Assembly: GCA_039819665.1 (NCBI GenBank)
Contig: JBCBRM010000035.1
Location: 32,255-96,254 of the forward strand
Direction: 5' to 3'
DNA from: JAWPMV01 sp039819665
GTDB taxonomy: Bacteria; Bacteroidota; Bacteroidia; J057
Length of the DNA: 64,000 bases
Within the stretch, counting starts at the first letter, position 1; the number at the start of each line of letters is the position of its first letter. The translations under genes and the position numbers were made by a program. Below, in pieces: positions 61,786 through 64,000 of the stretch. The notes under the pieces were generated by a model that made no database searches, was not told the DNA's origin, and worked only from the letters and a program-made list of their open reading frames with translations.

Positions 61786-62250
61786 ATGCCTACATTTTCC
61801 CTTAGCATCAACAAAGAAAAACTTACCGTCGAAGTTGACTCTGGCACCCCTTTACTCTGGGTCCTTCGCGAACATCTGGGCCTTACCGGTACCAAGTATG
61901 GATGCGGTGTTTCCCAATGCGGCGCCTGTACCGTTCACCTGAATGGCAATCCGGTCAGAGCTTGTGTCATGCCCATCGACGCCATCAAAGACAGTCAGGA
62001 AATCACGACCATTGAAGGCTTGTCCGAAAAGGGAGATCATCCCCTCCAGCAAGCCTGGGTAGAGGCACAAGTCCCTCAATGTGGTTATTGCCAATCGGGC
62101 CAAATCATGCAAGCTGCCTCTCTCCTCGAAAAAAACCCAAAACCTAGCCGGGAAGAGATCATCAGCCATATGAATGGAAACCTCTGCCGCTGCGGAACTT
62201 ATATGCGCATCATGAAAGCCATCGAAATCGCTTCTGAAAACATGTCTTAA
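61786..62250 (+). CDS. (2Fe-2S)-binding subunit of a molybdenum hydroxylase (IorA-like)
   Basis: I start at the ATG at 61786 (MPTFSLSINKEKLTVEVDSG); the extra 11 residues of the longer frame are not conserved-looking. The 154-residue protein has both clusters of xanthine-oxidase-family small subunits: Cys40, Cys45, Cys48 and Cys60 (plant-ferredoxin type), and Cys99, Cys102, Cys134 and Cys136 (CGYCQSGQIM, CRCGTYMR). It passes electrons from the molybdopterin subunit encoded 12 bp downstream. The pair resembles isoquinoline 1-oxidoreductase and aldehyde-dehydrogenase types. Confidence 0.93.
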   Translation: MPTFSLSINKEKLTVEVDSGTPLLWVLREHLGLTGTKYGCGVSQCGACTVHLNGNPVRACVMPIDAIKDSQEITTIEGLSEKGDHPLQQAWVEAQVPQCGYCQSGQIMQAASLLEKNPKPSREEIISHMNGNLCRCGTYMRIMKAIEIASENMS

Positions 62251-62261
62251 CTCCTCTTCCT

Positions 62262-64000
62262 ATGAAAGATTCAACAACACATAGTCAAAGCAGGAGAAGC
62301 TTCCTGAAAAACAGTTCCGGAGTTGCCTTATTTATCGGAGCTTCAGGCCTCATCCCTTCCTGGGTCGCCTGCAAAGACGTTAAGGCCATCAACAAACAAT
62401 TGGAAATGCATAGGCTCACGGCCTGGGTCCAATTAGCAGAAGACGGCACACTCACCATCTTCAATCCCGGAGCGGAAATGGGGCAGGGTTCTATGACGGC
62501 CCTTCCTTTGATCTTTGCAGAGGAAATGGATGCCGATTGGTCGAAAGTAAAGGTGGCCTTTTCGCCCCAGGAACCTGAGATCTACGGTTCTGAGTATTGG
62601 AGCTCTCAGAGGAAAGTTATGCTCTCAGCAGGAAGTCGAACCACCACCGGTTATTATCCAGTTCTGCGAAAAGCAGGTGCACAGGCAAGACATGTATTGC
62701 TTCATAGTGCTGCAAAAAAATGGGAAGTAGATATTGCCGAACTGAGCACCGAGCCGGGCAAAGTCCTGCACAAAGCTGCGGGAAAAGAAATAGGTTATGG
62801 AGAATTAGTCCCCTTTCTCCAAATGCCAGATGAACTCCCAGAATTTACCGAAGCCGACTTAACAGAACCGAAAGATTTCCGTTTGATCGGCAAGGATGTG
62901 CAAAGAACAGATATTCCGGAGAAAGTGGATGGTTCGGCGAAATTTGCCATAGATGTCAGGCTCCCCAATATGCTCTATGGTGTTTACGAAAGAGGCAAGG
63001 TACATGGAGCCAAACCCAGCCTGCAAAATCAGGCAGAAATTGAAGCCATGCCGGGCATAGTGAAGATTGTAGAGATTGACTATGCGATAGGAGTGATAGC
63101 GGAAAGACTGGAGCAAGCCCTGGCAGCCAAAAAGGCATTGAAAATCAATTGGAGCGAAGCTAAAGCCAGCGGATTCAATTCTCAGGAAGCCTATGCCGCC
63201 TATGAAAAAATTGCCAGCAGTAATAAAAAGGGCGATGTGGTGCGAGACATCGGCAATTTCCGACAGGCAAAAGCTCAATCCGCCAAGACCTATACGGCTG
63301 ACTTTAAAAACGACTACGTATACCACGCGCAGATGGAACCCTTAAATTCTGTCGTTCAAGTAGCTGAAGATAGACAATCCGCAGAAGTCTGGGTCGGTAG
63401 CCAGCAAGGATTCGCTCCTAAAATGGGCGTACCCAAGGCTTTGGGCATCCCCCCGGAAAACGTAAAAGTAAATCTCATGTATTTGGGAGGAGGTTTGGGC
63501 AGAAGATCCCTGACCGACTTCGTTACCGAATGTGCCTTCCTCGCCAAAGAAGTAGCGCCTCGCCCGGTCAAACTCATGTGGACGCGAGCAGACGATCTGA
63601 CCTACGGTTGCTATCGACCTCTGTCCCTGCAAAGACTGACTGCGACTACCGATACTGAGGGAAATCTCACGGGTCTTTCTCATTATGTCATCGGCGACGG
63701 TCCCAACCTGACTTCCAGTGGGATATTGAACGAATACTATGATATTCCCAATAAGTATTATGAATTGCGGGAAAAAGATGAGGGCATCCGTTTGAAGCAC
63801 TGGCGCTCCGTAGGACATAGCCCCAATAAATTTGCCATCGAGAGCATGATCGATAGGGTGGCTCATGATCAGGGCGTCGATCCGGTAGAATATCGCCGCA
63901 GACTCATGCAAAAATTCCCTAAGGCTTTGGCTACCCTGGAAAAGGCAGCAGAAATTGCTGATTGGGGCAAAGTCTCGGGAACCAATCGAGCCAAAGGAGT
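62262..64000 (+). CDS. Molybdopterin-binding subunit of a Mo hydroxylase (IorB-like), truncated by window end
   Basis: From the ATG at 62262 the frame is open to the end of the window, 579 codons. It begins with a Tat signal (SRRSFLKNSSGVALFIGASG), so the enzyme is exported folded with its cofactor. The xanthine-oxidase-family molybdopterin domain follows, with AEMGQGSMTALPLIFAEEMD, NFRQAKAQ, VYHAQMEPLNSVVQ, WVGSQQGFAPKMG, YLGGGLGRRSLTDFVTECAF and HWRSVGHSPNKFAIESMIDR. The C-terminal part with the catalytic Glu lies outside. It oxidises an aldehyde or N-heterocycle. Confidence 0.93.
   Translation, partial: MKDSTTHSQSRRSFLKNSSGVALFIGASGLIPSWVACKDVKAINKQLEMHRLTAWVQLAEDGTLTIFNPGAEMGQGSMTALPLIFAEEMDADWSKVKVAFSPQEPEIYGSEYWSSQRKVMLSAGSRTTTGYYPVLRKAGAQARHVLLHSAAKKWEVDIAELSTEPGKVLHKAAGKEIGYGELVPFLQMPDELPEFTEADLTEPKDFRLIGKDVQRTDIPEKVDGSAKFAIDVRLPNMLYGVYERGKVHGAKPSLQNQAEIEAMPGIVKIVEIDYAIGVIAERLEQALAAKKALKINWSEAKASGFNSQEAYAAYEKIASSNKKGDVVRDIGNFRQAKAQSAKTYTADFKNDYVYHAQMEPLNSVVQVAEDRQSAEVWVGSQQGFAPKMGVPKALGIPPENVKVNLMYLGGGLGRRSLTDFVTECAFLAKEVAPRPVKLMWTRADDLTYGCYRPLSLQRLTATTDTEGNLTGLSHYVIGDGPNLTSSGILNEYYDIPNKYYELREKDEGIRLKHWRSVGHSPNKFAIESMIDRVAHDQGVDPVEYRRRLMQKFPKALATLEKAAEIADWGKVSGTNRAKG

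Overview
The window reads as a chromosomal segment of a heterotrophic member of the Bacteroidota, probably an aquatic or marine one. Evidence: a SusC/SusD pair, many secreted proteins and lipoproteins, a sulfatase and several glycan-active enzymes, LytTR and BlaI/M56 regulators, and start codons that mostly lack Shine-Dalgarno sequences. I cannot place it more finely; a Saprospiria- or Cytophagia-like lineage is a guess. I saw no rRNA, tRNA, CRISPR array, transposase or phage gene.

Layout. 1-6.3 kb: the 3' end of an SDR gene, a Cys-rich lipoprotein, a membrane-anchored LuxR regulator with its partner, an FMN reductase and a class III nucleotide cyclase with TPRs. 6.3-13.8 kb: a minus-strand catabolic operon of class II aldolase, Ldh-type dehydrogenase, TRAP permeases DctQ and DctM, a clan GH-D-like glycosidase and a sulfatase, with a divergent LytTR regulator. 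14.8-20.5 kb: a beta-helix lipoprotein with its diheme cytochrome partner, then a secreted LacZ-type beta-galactosidase. 20.5-26 kb: a frameshifted YARHG gene, a secreted Cys-rich protein, a methyltransferase, an epoxide-hydrolase-like enzyme and a MotA/MotB-like pair. 26-36.4 kb: a TPR protein, a heparinase-type lyase, a Tat-exported enolase-superfamily enzyme with an amine oxidase, and secreted proteins.

36.7-46.2 kb is the most unusual stretch. A DUF2064/TIGR04282-type transferase is followed by SusC, SusD, a sodium:solute symporter, a metallophosphoesterase fused to a CMD peroxidase-like domain, and the radical SAM protein ArsS. All run co-directionally, and four of the genes belong to families linked to arsenosugar biosynthesis. 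The layout suggests an envelope uptake route coupled to organoarsenical chemistry; no arsM is visible here.

46.3-64 kb holds secreted proteins, a ThuA-like lipoprotein, an AraC/VOC pair and remnants of a nonulosonic-acid-type operon (NeuC-like plus formyltransferase-like). A large BNR-repeat protein follows, then a BlaI/M56 pair whose sensor carries sixteen tandem 26-residue repeats and whose promoter has two mirror-image operators. The end has a degraded Crp/Fnr gene, a structured terminator-like RNA and a molybdenum-hydroxylase pair that runs off the window.

Several broken genes can be repaired by adding one base to a homopolymer run. Either sequencing indels or real decay could explain this. 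The intact genes around them argue against a uniformly poor assembly.
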